A stretch of 64,000 nt of DNA, taken from positions 37,128 through 101,127 of the forward strand of contig NZ_JAEHOB010000016.1 of NCBI RefSeq assembly GCF_016464705.1, in the 5' to 3' direction. A model generated the notes under the pieces. It had not been told where the DNA came from and searched no databases. It worked only from the letters and a program-made list of their open reading frames with translations. This document shows, piece after piece, positions 63,182 to 64,000 of this stretch. Both the position numbers and the translations under genes were made by a program. Each line of letters starts with the position of its first letter. The stretch's first letter is position 1. The stretch is from Qaidamihabitans albus. Lineage in GTDB: Bacteria > Actinomycetota > Actinomycetes > Mycobacteriales > Pseudonocardiaceae.

Positions 63182-63600
63182 CAGAACTCACCACCTTCGC
63201 GGGTCACGATCCGGCACTTCATCGGGAGCTTGTGGATCGCACGGCGCAATGCCTCGCGAGCCGTCGCCTCGTTGGGAAAGCTCATCTCGAACATCACCCG
63301 GCCGGGCTTGACGTTGGCCACCCACCACTCGGGCGAGCCCTTACCGGAACCCATGCGGGTCTCGGCGGGCTTCTTGGTGAGCGGGCGGTCCGGGAAGATG
63401 TTGATCCAGATCTTCCCGCCACGCTTGATGTGCCGGGTCATGGCGATACGAGCGGACTCGATCTGCCGGTTGGTCACGTAGCTGTGCTCAAGCGCCTGGA
63501 TGCCGTACTCACCGAAGGTGACCTTCGTGCCGCCCTTGGCGGCGCCGGAACGCTTCGGCGAGTGCTGCTTGCGGTGCTTGACCTTGCGTGGGATGAGCAC
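63181..63600 (-). CDS. rplP: 50S ribosomal protein L16
   Basis: 139 residues: [15 protein letters not shown] (GTG start), with [24 protein letters not shown] split across the peptidyl-transferase-facing loop. Three bases separate it from rpsC. Confidence 0.97.
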   Translation of the reverse strand: MLIPRKVKHRKQHSPKRSGAAKGGTKVTFGEYGIQALEHSYVTNRQIESARIAMTRHIKRGGKIWINIFPDRPLTKKPAETRMGSGKGSPEWWVANVKPGRVMFEMSFPNEATAREALRRAIHKLPMKCRIVTREGGEF

Positions 63601-63603
63601 GCG

Positions 63604-64000
<397 letters not shown>

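Overview
The window is a high-GC actinobacterial chromosome segment, most likely from the Pseudonocardiaceae (Amycolatopsis/Saccharomonospora-like). The evidence is very GC-rich codons, frequent GTG starts, 1-8 nt gene overlaps, and a gene order that follows the Mycobacterium tuberculosis interval from tsaD (Rv3419c) through alr, glmS, glmM, rpsI-rplM and the ESX-4 locus to truA-rplQ-rpoA and the S10/spc ribosomal clusters. There is no rRNA, tRNA, CRISPR array, integrase or insertion sequence.

Layout: (1) 0.1-10.1 kb holds a t6A/cell-wall block on the minus strand (alr, alpha/beta hydrolase, tsaE, then tsaB-rimI-tsaD). It is split by a malonate-use cassette (matR, matC, matB and an AccD/AccA-like fusion). 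(2) 10.2-16.7 kb is a polyol ABC uptake/catabolic operon: binding lipoprotein, two permeases, polyol dehydrogenase, DeoR regulator and xylulokinase. It has no ATPase gene. (3) 16.8-21.1 kb holds nnrD, glmS and a hydrolase. (4) 21.1-29.9 kb is the most unusual part. Two paralogous gene sets each encode a small helical Esx-like protein, a large EspB-like protein and a coiled-coil protein with an acidic tail. The first set continues, by overlapping genes, into an acyl carrier protein, an intact ketosynthase and a cysteine-less ketosynthase-like partner. Both sets share a promoter-like motif. (5) 30-32.5 kb holds glmM, rpsI and rplM. (6) 32.7-48.6 kb is a complete ESX-4-type type VII secretion locus: two WXG100 proteins, an Hsp70-like/Rv3446c-family protein, EccC, EccD, MycP, EccB, EccE and a coupled unknown. 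(7) 48.9-64 kb holds a DUF559-like protein, then truA, rplQ, rpoA, rpsD, rpsK, rpsM, rpmJ, infA, map, adk, secY and the spc/S10 ribosomal genes up to a truncated rpsC.

A short dispersed palindromic element runs through the window: a GCGGGC/GCCCGC centre flanked by T-rich and A-rich arms. I count 24 copies, 18 between genes (single, tandem or inverted pairs) and six inside coding regions without interrupting them. Many intergenic copies sit at operon ends and probably act as terminators, but the spread into genes suggests a mobile or actively copied sequence. A second palindrome family (CGTGAGTG...CACTCACG) ends the t6A and malonate genes.

The likely working unit of most interest is the type VII secretion apparatus at 34-48 kb together with its probable substrates at 21-30 kb, one set of which is transcriptionally tied to a minimal acyl-chain-building system.
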